Origin: SHZL01 sp963815185
GTDB taxonomy: Bacteria; Pseudomonadota; Gammaproteobacteria; Xanthomonadales; SZUA-36
Reading direction: 5' to 3'
Assembly: GCA_963815185.1 (NCBI GenBank)
Contig: CAWFGC010000014.1
Coordinates: 186,001-250,000, forward strand
Length of the DNA: 64,000 nt
Below are positions 26,404-33,896 of this stretch, piece after piece. The notes beneath the pieces are model-generated. The model did not search any database, was not told the DNA's origin, and worked only from the letters and a program-made list of their open reading frames with translations. The translations under genes and the position numbers were made by a program. Numbering within the stretch: the first letter of the stretch is position 1; every line of letters starts with the position of its first letter.

Positions 26404-26580
26404 ATTATCGGTCAGGTTCGCATCGCACAAGGATCGTTCAATGTGTGCAGACCCATGGATTCGTATGCTGCTGCGCCGCTCTAGAAATGGAAGGTTGCAA
26501 GGCACCGCCATAGCGGGACGGATATTGAAGTAGGGCTATGACAGGAATTGCATCGATGCTAGGATCAATCTCGCCATCAT

Positions 26581-27207
26581 TTGAATACTCCAGCATCGAC
26601 AGCAATCCTGAACGAACCGGTTTTGACGAAAACACTGACAAGGACCACCAGCTTGGAGCCTGAATCCGATGAACAGTGCTGGGCGAAATTAATGGTGAGC
26701 GCGCAGGCGGGCAACGAGTCAGACTACCGGCGATTGCTCACCGAATTGACCGACGTGATTTACAACTTCTTGCGCAATCGTTTCGGCAACCACCATTTTA
26801 TCGAGGATTGCGTGCAGGAAACGCTGATCGCCATTCATCAGGCTCGTCATACATACGATGAACACCGGCCTTTCCGGCCCTGGTTGTTCGCCATAGTGCG
26901 CCATAAGGCCATCGATACGCTGCGCAAGCAAAACACCCGACGGAAAATAATCCGTCAATACAAAGGTGAGCAGGAAATCCTGTCCCAGACAAGCCAGCGA
27001 AGTGAGGTGGAGAGCGAAATAATCAAAGGCCGCTTGCTCGACTCATTGTCAAAGGAGTACCGGGAAGCATTGGTCTTGACCAAGATCATCGGCTTCAGCG
27101 TAGCCGAAACCGCCAAAAAACTGGGCATTTCCAAAAGCTTGGTCAAAGTACGGGTCCACCGGGCCATCCGCAAACTAGGTCATTTGATGGAGGCGGATCA
27201 ACAATGA
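26581..27207 (+). CDS. ECF RNA polymerase sigma factor (SigF/NrsF-linked type)
   Basis: A 208-residue group 4 sigma factor. Region 2 spans about residues 40-115 (IYNFLRNRFGNHHFIEDCVQ, then HRPFRPWLFAIVRHKAIDTLR) and region 4 about 145-200 (ALVLTKIIGFSVAETAKKLG, then VKVRVHRAIRKL). The start is TTG 26581 or a later codon; no strong ribosome site was seen. Its stop overlaps the start of the DUF1109 anti-sigma gene (ATGA), so the pair is made in equal amounts. With its twin promoters (26377 and 27914) it should control itself and the spondin gene. Confidence 0.88.
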   Translation: MNTPASTAILNEPVLTKTLTRTTSLEPESDEQCWAKLMVSAQAGNESDYRRLLTELTDVIYNFLRNRFGNHHFIEDCVQETLIAIHQARHTYDEHRPFRPWLFAIVRHKAIDTLRKQNTRRKIIRQYKGEQEILSQTSQRSEVESEIIKGRLLDSLSKEYREALVLTKIIGFSVAETAKKLGISKSLVKVRVHRAIRKLGHLMEADQQ

Positions 27208-27863
27208 ACGAACAACACCGCAGCCTGATCTCAAACCTAAGCCGCGATCTGGCACCGGTCTCCAAGCCGCCGAAAATCAACAGGCTGGCCATGGCCTGGT
27301 TCTTGCTCAGCGCTTGCTACGTGATCGCGGTGACCGGGCTGTTCGGCCCCATTCGGCCGGGTGCGTTGGCACAACTCGTCACCCAACCGCGTTTCCTGTT
27401 CGAGACCATGCTGGGCGTGGCCGCGATACTGTGGGTCAGCCTGCTGGCCTTTCGCTCGGCCGTACCGGCGGCCCTGAGCAGACAGTTTGCCGCTACCGGC
27501 ATCGTTTTGATGGTCCTGTGGCTGAGCCAGTATGTCATCGGCATTTTCAGCCCGGCACTGGAACCGTCAACGCTGGGCAAACGTCCCTACTGCATTTACG
27601 AGACGATGGTCTATGCTCTCCCGGTGATGCTGGCCGGTCTCTACCTTGTGCGCCGGCTCTATCCGCTGCACCCTGTACGCACAGGGGTTTCCATCGGCCT
27701 GGTGGCAGGCATGTTACCGGCCCTTTACATGCAATTTGCCTGCATGTACGAACCGGTACACATCCTCGTCTTTCACATTTCCCCGGGCCTGCTGATGTTG
27801 GGTGTGGGTGCCGGTTTCGCCGCCGTATGGCGCCCGCGCCGCGGCGGTTCCGACCGAAAATAA
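27204..27863 (+). CDS. nrsF: NrsF-type (DUF1109) membrane anti-sigma factor
   Basis: A 219-residue inner-membrane protein with about six hydrophobic segments, matching DUF1109, the negative regulator of SigF-like sigma factors. The family's two key cysteines are present at positions 130 (KRPYCIYET) and 180 (FACMYEPVH), 50 residues apart, each near a membrane edge. In characterised NrsF proteins such cysteines are needed for stress sensing. The N-terminal cytoplasmic tail (about 30 residues) is where sigma binding is expected. Co-translated with the sigma gene. Confidence 0.82.
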   Translation: MNEQHRSLISNLSRDLAPVSKPPKINRLAMAWFLLSACYVIAVTGLFGPIRPGALAQLVTQPRFLFETMLGVAAILWVSLLAFRSAVPAALSRQFAATGIVLMVLWLSQYVIGIFSPALEPSTLGKRPYCIYETMVYALPVMLAGLYLVRRLYPLHPVRTGVSIGLVAGMLPALYMQFACMYEPVHILVFHISPGLLMLGVGAGFAAVWRPRRGGSDRK

Positions 27864-27913
27864 GCTCAAATAACGACCTCTCGTCTTCCGCGTCCTATTT
27901 TTTCTGGCGCCTC

Positions 27914-27940
27914 TGTAACCTTTTCCGTTCGACCCACGAA
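27914..27940 (+). promoter_or_regulatory. ECF-type promoter before the spondin gene
   Basis: TGTAACC at 27914-27920, a 16-base spacer (27921-27936), and CGAA at 27937-27940. It matches the motif before the sigma operon in both elements and in exact spacing. The leader to ATG 28089 is about 140 bases with AAGGAG as ribosome site. Confidence 0.68.
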
Positions 27941-28088
27941 TCCCTTTCCAAACCGCGATGGCTGGTGAACTGCCGCCTTTCAACAGCGGTGACCCCTGTA
28001 AATAGAAGCCGCTTCAAAAGCGTATTTCTGACCAGGAGCAAAGATCAGTCCTAACCATTCCATTGACAGATGTTAAGGAGTCGAGCAT

Positions 28089-28826
28089 ATGAAACTACCA
28101 CACTTGAAAACCGTCCTGGCGGGCGCCACGCTGGTCGTAACTACCATCGCATTAGTGCCTGCCGCCATGGCCGGTCACAACCACGGCCGCATGTATCAGG
28201 TCACGTTCCAGGATGCGACCCTGGGCCAGCCCCTGTCGCCGCCGGTCGTCGCGACCCATACCAAGGCGTTCCAACTATTTGAGTTGGGCCTCACACCCGG
28301 GCCGTTGGATGATGGCTACGACCAGTATTTCGGGCTTGCCGCGGTGGCAGAGACCGGCTATCCGGACCTCCTCCTCGATGCGGTCTCTGTCGCCGACGGT
28401 GTCTGGGAGGCGAAGGCGTACGCTGGTGGGGTCACTGGCCCCGGCATGTCCGGTTCCCTCATGATCAGCGCTTCGGGCGACGCCAAGTACCTGAGTGTAG
28501 CGTCCATGCTGGGCATGACCAACGACGGTTTCTGGGCCCTGCGCGGCGTAGCGTTGCCGCGCGGCATCGGTGATACGGCGCGCTACTTTGCCAACGGCTA
28601 TGACGCCGGCAGCGAGGCGAACGCGGAAAGCGCCGGAACCGTGGGCGATGCTGACGGCGACGATCCCGGAGCAATCCCACCTGTGGGGATCGATGACGGC
28701 AGCGGCGAAGGCTTCATCTCCGTCCATGCCGGGATCCATGGCGTCGGCGGCATTGGCGGTCTTGACCCGGCCATTTACGACTGGCGTGACCCGGTGGTCG
28801 AGGTTACCATCGAGCGCATCCAGTAA
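28089..28826 (+). CDS. Exported spondin-domain protein
   Basis: A 245-residue secreted protein: signal peptide (LAGATLVVTTIALVPAAMA) and then a spondin-like domain. The bacterial form is recognised by YQVTFQDATLGQPLSPPVV, TARYFANGYDAGSEANAE, GEGFISVHAGIHGVG and LDPAIYDWRDPV. The acidic clusters may bind Ca2+. In bacteria the role is unknown; extracellular matrix or adhesion functions are known only for animal spondins. It is probably the target of the adjacent ECF sigma factor, whose promoter motif lies 150 bases upstream. ATG 28089 follows AAGGAG. Confidence 0.8.
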   Translation: MKLPHLKTVLAGATLVVTTIALVPAAMAGHNHGRMYQVTFQDATLGQPLSPPVVATHTKAFQLFELGLTPGPLDDGYDQYFGLAAVAETGYPDLLLDAVSVADGVWEAKAYAGGVTGPGMSGSLMISASGDAKYLSVASMLGMTNDGFWALRGVALPRGIGDTARYFANGYDAGSEANAESAGTVGDADGDDPGAIPPVGIDDGSGEGFISVHAGIHGVGGIGGLDPAIYDWRDPVVEVTIERIQ

Positions 28827-28895
28827 TTTGATTCGAGGCAGATAGGGAAATCGAGGGGCAGGGCCGCGGTCGTCCTCAGCCTCTGACCAACCTTT

Positions 28896-28940
28896 GGCCC
28901 CGTGCTTGTCTTTGAAGACCCGCGGGGCCATTCTTATTGT
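28896..28940 (+). terminator. Possible terminator after the spondin gene
   Basis: GGCCCCG (28896-28902) pairs with CGGGGCC (28923-28929) around a 20-base loop, and a T-rich stretch (ATTCTTATTGT) follows. The loop is long, so strength is uncertain. It lies 70 bases past the spondin stop. Confidence 0.45.
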
Positions 28941-29347
28941 CCGCGCTGAGCCCACATTCGATTGGCCATTTTTTCGGCCTCCGCTCGACGGCTCGGCCCC
29001 CTGACGCGTGCTGTTCCATTCCGGCGTATGGGCTGGGATAGATCTCGTTTCGGAGGACTGCGGCGTCGCGGCACTTTCCAGCTTTACCGATTGCGCCGAC
29101 TCCGCGCTAACCGCGTTGGCAGACACAAGGAGGGCAAAAACCATCGGGGAGGTTAAACGAATTTTGCCCTTACCAATTCTCGTCTCAGTGCTTATAGAAA
29201 ACTTTAGGTCTGATCGGCGTAAGTTACACGGCCAAGGAGTATTTTTTACTTATAATTTCAAGTTGGTGTCCTGGTCCGACCCCGTAGGAGCAAACTGGTG
29301 ATGCATCGGCACAAGCGTTCCAGGCGGGTGTTGAGACGCACTCGCGG
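28941..29347. other. Intergenic stretch, no secure gene
   Basis: On the minus strand a frame starting at 29144 opens with a signal-peptide-like segment (MVFALLVSANAVSAESA), and another frame ends AEKMANRMWAQRGQ-stop near 28950. They could be two pieces of a small exported protein, but there is no ribosome site or homology to support it. The 29160-29300 part is AT-richer and probably holds promoters. Nothing else is seen. Confidence 0.3.
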
Positions 29348-30769
29348 TCAGGGTATCGGGTCCGGCGCCGTGGCCAGGCGTTTCACCAGCGCGTAGAGGA
29401 AATCGCGCGCGTCATAGAGCGACTTCACGCCAATGCGCTCATTGAGGCCATGGATGTGCCCGAGATCGGGTTCAAGGAAGTACGCGCCGATTCCGTAAGT
29501 GGGGATTCCGATCGCGGCGAGAAACGGTGCATCCGTCCCCCCGGCCTGGAAGATCGGCACCACCGGCAAGCCCGGGAAGATTTCCGCGGCGGTGGCCTCG
29601 ATCGGATTCCAGATCGCCGCAGTCAGCGGCGGCGGGACTGCAATCGGGCTGCGCACAGGCTCAGCGCTTACCTTCACCTCCGGATCGGCGATCACCTGTT
29701 CCAGCGCCTGGCGAACGTGTTCGATGGAATCGGTCGGGTAGATTCGGCAATTCACGTTGGCGCTCGCGCGTTGCGGCAGCGCATTTGTGGCATGACCTGC
29801 CTCGAGCATCGTCGCCACGCAGGTCGTATGCAACACGGCGTTGTAGGTCGGGTCCGTCTTGACGATGGCCAGCGCTTCGGTGTCGTCAGGGTTGGCCGCG
29901 AGTGCCTGCATCGCATCACCCATCTTGCCGCCCCTGAGGGCGCCCATGCGCTTGAAAAAGGTCTTCGTTGTGTCGTTCAGGTGGGTCGGGAATTCATAGG
30001 AACTCACACGGGTCAGGGCAGCGGCGAGTTGGTATATCGCATTCTTTTTAACCGGCCTCGAGCTGTGTCCGCCCGGATTCGTTACCTCGAGTTCGTAGTT
30101 TTCGGGGAGTTTTTCGCCTGCCTGCATGGTGAGCATGACCCGGTTGCCGTCCTCATCCAGCACACCCCAGGCACCTTCGTTCAACGCAAAGCCTGCCGCG
30201 ATGAGATCGGCGTGTTCCGCCGCAAGATTTTCGGCTCCGTTGAACGCACCGGCCGTCTCCTCGCCGCAAGTGAGCGCAAGTTTGACCGTGCGCGGGGGCT
30301 GATAGCCGTCCTTTAGAAAGCGCACCAGCGTGTCGACCCAGATCGCGGCCATGGACTTGTCATCGACCGCGCCGCGAGCATAGAAGTAGCCGTCCTCCTC
30401 GATCAGCTTAAAGGGATCCCGCGTCCAGTCTTCGCGCTTTGCTTCGACGACGTCGATATGCGCCAGCAACAGCATCGGCTTCAGGGCCGGGTCGCCACCG
30501 TGCAACACGGCGACGAGGCTGCCTTCCTTGGGGTGATCCGGCGCTACCAGTACGTGGATGTCCGCGTCAGGCATGCCGGCCGCCTTCAGGTGCGCGCCCA
30601 TCTTCTCTGCCGCCTCCGTGCAACTGCCGCTCGAAAGCGTGGTGTTGGTTTCAATGAGTTCGCGGTACAACTCGCGAAATGCGGCCCGGTCCGGACTCAA
30701 GTCGGAGGCGAATACCTGCCCAGAGGAAAGGATCAGGGTGAAAGCGGCACACAAGAGGCGTGAGTTCAT
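29348..30769 (-). CDS. Exported M20-family metallopeptidase
   Basis: A 473-residue zinc hydrolase of the M20/M25/M40 family with a signal peptide (AAFTLILSSGQVFA). Metal ligands are seen in LLAHIDVVEA (His/Asp), ARGAVDDKSM (bridging Asp), CGEETAG (catalytic Glu pair) and near the C-terminus in GLNERIGV (with the preceding His in GHIHGLNE). The lid/dimer domain lies in the middle (about 230-340). These enzymes cleave dipeptides, acyl-amino acids or similar amides, and the exported form suggests periplasmic peptide use. It is the first and only gene of its unit. Confidence 0.87.
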   Translation of the reverse strand: MNSRLLCAAFTLILSSGQVFASDLSPDRAAFRELYRELIETNTTLSSGSCTEAAEKMGAHLKAAGMPDADIHVLVAPDHPKEGSLVAVLHGGDPALKPMLLLAHIDVVEAKREDWTRDPFKLIEEDGYFYARGAVDDKSMAAIWVDTLVRFLKDGYQPPRTVKLALTCGEETAGAFNGAENLAAEHADLIAAGFALNEGAWGVLDEDGNRVMLTMQAGEKLPENYELEVTNPGGHSSRPVKKNAIYQLAAALTRVSSYEFPTHLNDTTKTFFKRMGALRGGKMGDAMQALAANPDDTEALAIVKTDPTYNAVLHTTCVATMLEAGHATNALPQRASANVNCRIYPTDSIEHVRQALEQVIADPEVKVSAEPVRSPIAVPPPLTAAIWNPIEATAAEIFPGLPVVPIFQAGGTDAPFLAAIGIPTYGIGAYFLEPDLGHIHGLNERIGVKSLYDARDFLYALVKRLATAPDPIP

Positions 30770-30816
30770 ATCGAATTCGCTCAGGGCAATTGAGAATGGG
30801 GAAGTATACGAGCAAA

Positions 30817-30836
30817 AGGACCCAGAGTGGGGTCCT
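30817..30836 (-). terminator. Terminator of the divergent oxidase-homologue unit
   Basis: Read on the minus strand, AGGACCC pairs with GGGTCCT around a 6-base loop and is followed by TTTGCT. It lies downstream of the 62-residue membrane protein gene on that strand and upstream of the M20 peptidase gene. Confidence 0.55.
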
Positions 30837-30840
30837 CTAT

Positions 30841-30947
30841 GGCAGGCCTATGGCGAGAAACAGCATCAGCACTTTGATTATCCAGGCCTGAGCGGCAATG
30901 TTGTTCAAGATGACATCGGCCACCTACAACACCAGCCACGCCATGAC
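30841..30947 (-). pseudogene. Remnant of a TPR-paralogue N-terminus
   Basis: Over 107 bases without gaps this segment aligns with 58993-59099, the membrane-anchor part of the truncated paralogue; I count roughly 84 percent identity by eye. Translated, it reads VMAWLVL, a stop, then VADVILNNIAAQAWIIKVL. It has an in-frame TAG and no continuation, so it is a dead fragment. It shows that this gene family has been duplicated and lost in the region. Confidence 0.75.
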
Positions 30948-30961
30948 CATCCGGGAACGAA

Positions 30962-31150
30962 TCATTGCAGCATCCTGCGCAGTACGGCGAAGCTCATCAG
31001 CGCCAGGCTGAGGAATATCACGAAAAACACCACTTGCCTCTGTTTGAGCGCCGCACCGCGCCGGCGCTCCAGGACCCGCACCAGCCAATCCGAAATGAGG
31101 TAGATCACGATGGCGTTCAGCGTGAAGATAATCAAATCGGACATTTGCAC
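30962..31150 (-). CDS. Small membrane protein next to the oxidase homologue
   Basis: A 62-residue protein with two hydrophobic helices (LIIFTLNAIVIYLISDWLV and VVFFVIFLSLALMSFAVL) joined by a basic loop (RVLERRRGAALKQRQ). It lies 23 bases downstream of the divergent heme-copper oxidase homologue on the same strand and before a terminator. It is probably a subunit or assembly partner of that protein. No named family is recognised. Confidence 0.65.
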   Translation of the reverse strand: MQMSDLIIFTLNAIVIYLISDWLVRVLERRRGAALKQRQVVFFVIFLSLALMSFAVLRRMLQ

Positions 31151-31173
31151 ATGGCCTCAAAGGATATTGATCG

Positions 31174-32544
31174 TCAGATTCTGGTCCGCTTGCGGATCGA
31201 CTGGTAGGCAACCACCAGAAAGAGCAAGCCGCCGATCACGGATATCAGCCCTCCCAGCCCCATCAGGCCCATGCCCGCGATCTCGCCGATGCCTTTGATG
31301 CCCTGTTCCAGGCCGGCGGTCTTGCGTTGCACACCATAGCCGCCCGTCCAGGCCATGCCGCTGATATGCAACAGTTGGCCGGAGGCATAAATAATCGGCT
31401 GCCAGAAGGCGAGGCGTGGTGGCACGGCGCCGAATCCGAGGCGCGGCAACAGGTAGTAGCACACGCCCATGAACGCAATCGTGACGCCGACGGTTGAGCC
31501 GTGATAATGCGCCGGAATCACGATGTCCAGCCCCGAAATCAGGAATCCCAGTACGCCGCCGGTGGCAAACAGGGCCATCGAAGACAACAGGGCTGAACGC
31601 AGGTAGCGGGCTTCACCAATGGGCTTTTCTGCTTGCCACAAACTGCTCAGAACCGCCAGGCCCAGCGGCAGACAGGACAGTCCGCCAAATTTCATCAGTT
31701 CGGTAAATGCCAGTCGGTGCCCCGCCGAGACGACGTCATGTGCGATGTAAAAGAACGGTACCGTGATCACGGGCAGCGCCACAAAGAGCAAAAAGATCAC
31801 GGTTACCCTGGGGGTCAGCACAAAGCGGCAACCGCTCGCGCTGGCCAGCAGCACCCAGGCCACCATCATCAGTAGCGTATGGGTGAACTGCAGCACGTGC
31901 CCACCGCCCCAGAACAGGAATTCAAAATAGGCCTGGCCGCTGACGTGATCCGGCATGCCGGCCAGCGAGGCCAGAAAAGCAAAAACAGCAACGCCGGTAA
32001 CCATGGCAGAGAACCGGCTGCCGCTGCGCAGGGCGTCGGCGCCGCTGATATATCCGCGCTCGTTGATATCGCGGTAGCTGCGGCCAATGCTGCAGCGTAA
32101 GAGGTGGGAGGATATACCGGCAGTGAACAGGCCCAGGCCCGTGTAAAACACCGGATGCCGCAACAACGGAACGTAATTGTTCATCAAGGGATCGCCGGCC
32201 CCGACAAAAGGCGAGGCAATGATGATCGCGGTGCCGCCAATGGCCAGCGTCAGCGACAGACGGTCCCAGAGCGGGGCATCGTTGGCGCAGGCCAGACTCC
32301 AGAACACGCCGGCCATGGACAACAACCAGATAAGTACTGACAGGTTGACATGAACCACCAGCGCGATGCGGAAAAAATCGATCAATGGGATCATTTCCTC
32401 TATCGCGGGCGTTCGCGCCAGTACCAGCAACAGTGAAAACACTCCGGCAGCGACCAGGGAAGTGAGACCCAGCAGTAGCCAGGCGCTGGTCGTCCTTCTC
32501 AGCGATTCACTGCGAACGGACAGATCGAATTGAGTTGCCGGCAT
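31174..32544 (-). CDS. Divergent heme-copper oxidase subunit I homologue, altered CuB site
   Basis: A 456-residue protein with about twelve membrane helices. The heme ligands of the superfamily are in place: His65 (VVHVNLSV) and His346/His348 (PAHYHGST). The first CuB ligand is His216 in GGGHVLQF. At the helix that normally carries the His-His pair the sequence is IAHD (His269-Asp270), so one CuB ligand is replaced. No Tyr crosslink or NorB-type Glu set is obvious. It is shorter than classical oxidases (456 against 500-570) and has no subunit II or cytochrome c gene next to it, only a 62-residue partner. It may be an oxidase, a nitric-oxide or sulfur reductase, or a heme-binding electron carrier. 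Confidence 0.75.
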   Translation of the reverse strand: MPATQFDLSVRSESLRRTTSAWLLLGLTSLVAAGVFSLLLVLARTPAIEEMIPLIDFFRIALVVHVNLSVLIWLLSMAGVFWSLACANDAPLWDRLSLTLAIGGTAIIIASPFVGAGDPLMNNYVPLLRHPVFYTGLGLFTAGISSHLLRCSIGRSYRDINERGYISGADALRSGSRFSAMVTGVAVFAFLASLAGMPDHVSGQAYFEFLFWGGGHVLQFTHTLLMMVAWVLLASASGCRFVLTPRVTVIFLLFVALPVITVPFFYIAHDVVSAGHRLAFTELMKFGGLSCLPLGLAVLSSLWQAEKPIGEARYLRSALLSSMALFATGGVLGFLISGLDIVIPAHYHGSTVGVTIAFMGVCYYLLPRLGFGAVPPRLAFWQPIIYASGQLLHISGMAWTGGYGVQRKTAGLEQGIKGIGEIAGMGLMGLGGLISVIGGLLFLVVAYQSIRKRTRI

Positions 32545-32578
32545 GGAAGCTTTAAGGCTTTATTAAAATAATCGACGC

Positions 32579-32607
32579 AAGTTAACGGTCATTGCAGCAT
32601 ACGTCAA
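32579..32607 (-). promoter_or_regulatory. Possible sigma-70 promoter of the oxidase homologue
   Basis: On the minus strand TTGACG (32607-32602) and TAACTT (32584-32579) are separated by 17 bases, a good -35/-10 layout about 35 bases upstream of ATG 32544. No FNR box is visible here, unlike the first oxidase operon. Confidence 0.4.
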
Positions 32608-32666
32608 CGCCGAAGTGCCATCTGCCGGGTGCCTGACTTGCGTGTGCCTGTTATGATCGCTGCTGA

Positions 32667-33878
32667 TTGCAGGCCCGGACCTGGCCGGGCAAAAACCTGG
32701 ATATCCTGTTGGACACCACGAAGGACAGAGATTTGCAGAGCTTCAACAATGTTACCGAGTTGCTATCCAGCGAGCGCCCACGCGAGCCGGTTTATTGCAT
32801 CTATCCCGAGATTTACCGTCGCAGGGCAAAGGAATTTGTCGCCGGGTTCCCCGGCCGGGTGTTGTATGCGGTAAAAGCCAATGACCATCCGGCCATCGTG
32901 CGTCTTTTGCACCAGGCCGGCGTGAGGCATTTCGATTGCGCATCCATTGGCGAAATTGCGTTGGTGCATGAACTTTGCCCCCAGGCGACCAGCTATTTCA
33001 TGGTGCCGGTGCGGTTGCGCGGCGCCGCGCGCGAAGCTTTTGAAGATTATGGCACGCGGCACTTCATGATCGATCACCCCGACGGCATCGACATTCTGGC
33101 GGCGGAAATCGATTTGTCGAAAGTGGTGGTGTTTACCCGCATGGCGGTACACCATGCGGCTGCGCTGCAGGACCTGTCGTCGAAATTCGGCGCCTTGCCC
33201 TCTGCTGTCCCGGGCCTGATGCAGGCGCTGGCGGCGCGTGGCGCAGAGCCGGCGCTGGCCTTTAACGTGGGATCATCGGTGATACGCACTGAGGCCTATA
33301 CGCACTCGATCCGGGTTGCAGCCGGTGTGTTGTCAGAGCTGCCTTTTCAGGTCAGGCTGATCGACATCGGCGGCGGCTTCCCTCAGCCCTATCCGGGCTT
33401 TGACGTGCCACCCCTCGCGGACTATTTCCATGCGGTGGCGGCGGCTGCCAGGGCCTTGCCCCTGGCAGCAGACGGCGAGCTCATGGCGGAGCCCGGGCGC
33501 TCGCTGGCTGCCCCCGGAATGTCGGCTGTTGTCGAAGTGTTGCTGCGCAAGGACGAGCGCCTGTATCTGAATGATGGCATGTACGGCATTTTCTGGGAAT
33601 TGCGCTTCAAGGAGCACGAAGGATTTCCGCTGCGGACATACCGCGATGGCCGCCCCCGGCAGGGGGCCATGAAGCGGTTCCGCCTGTACGGCCCCACCTG
33701 CGACGCCAGTGACGTGTTGCCGGGAGAAATCGATCTTCCGGAGGATATCCAGGCCGGAGATTTCATCGAATTTGGCAGCATCGGCGCCTACAGCCTGAGC
33801 GGCCGCACCCGCTTCAATGGCTATTACAGCGAACGTATCGTTACCCTCAGCGGGCTCGACGCGCGGCCGCCGGAATAG
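32667..33878 (+). CDS. PLP-dependent ornithine/diaminopimelate-type decarboxylase
   Basis: A fold-type III (alanine-racemase-like) decarboxylase of about 400 residues. The PLP lysine lies in LYAVKANDHP. The phosphate-binding glycine loop is IDIGGGFP, EPGRSLAAPG holds the ring-binding Glu/Arg, and GPTCDASDV carries the Cys/Asp that reach across the dimer to bind the substrate amino group. The pattern fits the ornithine/lysine branch (polyamine synthesis) more than LysA. The first 40 residues are unlike the family, and the initiating codon (TTG 32667 or later) is uncertain. It precedes the DUF255 gene by 18 bases. Confidence 0.82.
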   Translation: MQARTWPGKNLDILLDTTKDRDLQSFNNVTELLSSERPREPVYCIYPEIYRRRAKEFVAGFPGRVLYAVKANDHPAIVRLLHQAGVRHFDCASIGEIALVHELCPQATSYFMVPVRLRGAAREAFEDYGTRHFMIDHPDGIDILAAEIDLSKVVVFTRMAVHHAAALQDLSSKFGALPSAVPGLMQALAARGAEPALAFNVGSSVIRTEAYTHSIRVAAGVLSELPFQVRLIDIGGGFPQPYPGFDVPPLADYFHAVAAAARALPLAADGELMAEPGRSLAAPGMSAVVEVLLRKDERLYLNDGMYGIFWELRFKEHEGFPLRTYRDGRPRQGAMKRFRLYGPTCDASDVLPGEIDLPEDIQAGDFIEFGSIGAYSLSGRTRFNGYYSERIVTLSGLDARPPE

Positions 33879-33896
33879 GGAGTATTCAGGAAAATC

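Noticed and set aside
26317..26511. 64-codon minus-strand frame upstream of the sigma gene
   Set aside because: No homology or ribosome site, and it covers the ECF promoter motif at 26377-26403.
28275..29144. Long minus-strand open frame (289 codons) opposite the spondin gene
   Set aside because: Two thirds of it is antisense to the well-supported spondin gene and has shadow-like composition. Only the first part, in the intergenic region, has a signal-peptide look, and it lacks a ribosome site.
31174..32544. Assignment as nitric-oxide reductase NorB
   Set aside because: NorB keeps three CuB-site (FeB) histidines including the pair and adds conserved glutamates. Here the pair is HD and no NorC gene is present, so the narrower name is not justified.
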